5,180 nucleotides of DNA from Desulfuromusa sp. Its GTDB lineage: Bacteria; Desulfobacterota; Desulfuromonadia; Desulfuromonadales; Geopsychrobacteraceae. The notes below the pieces were generated by a model that was not told the origin of the DNA, searched no databases, and saw nothing but the letters and a program-made list of their open reading frames with translations. Each line of letters opens with the position of its first letter. Position 1 is the first letter of the stretch. The stretch lies in contig JAKIUD010000120.1 in the NCBI GenBank assembly GCA_021647765.1, positions 1-5,180 of the forward strand, in the 5' to 3' direction. The position numbers and the translations under genes were made by a program. This document shows positions 4,964 through 5,180 of the stretch, one piece after another.

Positions 4964-5107
4964 ATGAAACTGGATGGGGAACAAAATAAAAGTGTTTTCA
5001 GCGGAGTTATACTCGCCTATCTCGTATTGATTTTGCATATTTTGCTGATGGTCGGTGTAAGTTTCCACAATAAACGGCACCGAAGTCTGTGGATATTTTC
5101 AGTTTAA
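4964..5107 (+). CDS. Possible small single-pass membrane protein (47 residues)
   Basis: An ATG at 4964 opens a 47-codon frame ending in TAA at 5105-5107. The peptide has a polar N-terminus (M-K-L-D-G-E-Q-N-K-S), a hydrophobic stretch at about 11-33 rich in Val, Leu and Ile that could span the membrane once, and a basic tail (H-N-K-R-H-R, 35-40). That charge pattern suggests a cytoplasmic C-terminus. A terminator-like hairpin follows at 5141. Support for translation is weak: the nearest Shine-Dalgarno-like GAGG (4946-4949) is 14 bases from the ATG. In-frame upstream extension is blocked by a TAA at 4955. I do not recognise a family. It may be a real small membrane protein, a remnant, or chance. 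Confidence 0.4.
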   Translation: MKLDGEQNKSVFSGVILAYLVLILHILLMVGVSFHNKRHRSLWIFSV

Positions 5108-5125
5108 TTTGACCTGTCGGAGGAA

Positions 5126-5138
5126 ATTGTCAGACAAT
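5126..5138. promoter_or_regulatory. Palindrome ATTGTC-A-GACAAT between a Shine-Dalgarno and an ATG
   Basis: ATTGTC (5126-5131) and GACAAT (5133-5138) form a perfect 13-base palindrome. It fills the space between GGAGG (5119-5123) and the ATG at 5139. As DNA it could be an operator. As RNA it folds only as a small 5-bp hairpin with a CAG loop, which would bring the Shine-Dalgarno closer to the ATG. Function is inferred. Confidence 0.3.
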
Positions 5139-5180
5139 ATGAGTCTTTTGTGGAAGGCTCTTTTTTTTACCCTGTCGATG
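5139..5180 (+). CDS. Possible start of a gene running off the window (competes with the terminator reading)
   Basis: An ATG at 5139 is open for 14 codons to the window edge, giving M-S-L-L-W-K-A-L-F-F-T-L-S-M. This resembles the start of a signal peptide or membrane segment. GGAGG (5119-5123) is present but 15 bases away, longer than usual unless the intervening palindrome folds. The same bases make a terminator-like hairpin with a T8 run, so the two readings compete unless this is an attenuator. The sequence beyond 5180 decides. Confidence 0.28.
   Translation, partial: MSLLWKALFFTLSM
5141..5168 (+). terminator. Terminator-like hairpin with a T8 run
   Basis: GAGTCTT (5141-5147) pairs with AAGGCTC (5154-5160) in 7 bp, one of them G-U, around the loop TTGTGG. 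Eight T residues follow directly (5161-5168). This is the standard shape of an intrinsic terminator and would end a transcript covering the small frame at 4964-5107 or the gene at 4124-4765. The stem is only moderately strong, and it overlaps a possible start codon. Confidence 0.5.

Overview
The window most resembles an anaerobic Desulfuromonadota (Geobacter/Desulfuromonas/Pelobacter-type) chromosome. This placement is an inference. It rests on a probable selenocysteine-containing MsrA, a cysteine-rich bis-[4Fe-4S] ferredoxin-like protein, a vWA/TSP3/OmpA lipoprotein and moderate, slightly AT-rich composition. No rRNA, tRNA or CRISPR array is visible.

Layout. (1) Bases 1-35, minus strand: the first codons of an IS110-family transposase. 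About 130-165 bases of structured non-coding leader follow (36 to about 163-201) and should contain the left end of the element. (2) Bases 202-1068, minus strand: a methionine sulfoxide reductase A in which the catalytic Cys of the G-C-F-W-G motif is encoded by an in-frame TGA. A perfect 7-bp hairpin sits just downstream at the spacing of a bacterial SECIS element. I read this as one 288-residue selenoprotein with an N-terminal export or anchor segment, not as two ORFs or a pseudogene. Gene callers would normally split or truncate it. (3) Bases 1069-1224: a divergent intergenic region, with a hairpin that would sequester the msrA Shine-Dalgarno and a possible promoter for the next gene. (4) Bases 1225-2505, plus strand: a 426-residue iron-sulfur protein with two ferredoxin-type 4Fe-4S motifs and an additional cysteine-dense central domain. 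(5) Bases 2506-2738: an intergenic region with a good sigma70-like promoter and a palindrome around its -35 box. (6) Bases 2739-4004, plus strand: an outer-membrane lipoprotein with a von Willebrand A domain, two thrombospondin-type-3 calcium-binding repeats and an OmpA peptidoglycan-binding domain. A strong intrinsic terminator follows. (7) Bases 4124-4765, plus strand: an unrecognised secreted protein. (8) Bases 4766-5180: no recognisable large gene. It holds a long-spaced inverted repeat, a possible 47-codon single-pass membrane peptide and a terminator-like hairpin that competes with a possible new gene start at the window edge.

The genes do not form one operon. Two themes recur: redox or oxidative-damage repair (Sec-MsrA back-to-back with an iron-sulfur protein), and the cell envelope (exported MsrA, OmpA-type lipoprotein, secreted protein). 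The main discovery is the exported selenoprotein MsrA with its embedded SECIS and a potentially self-sequestered ribosome-binding site. The truncated IS110 leader may also encode a bridge RNA.
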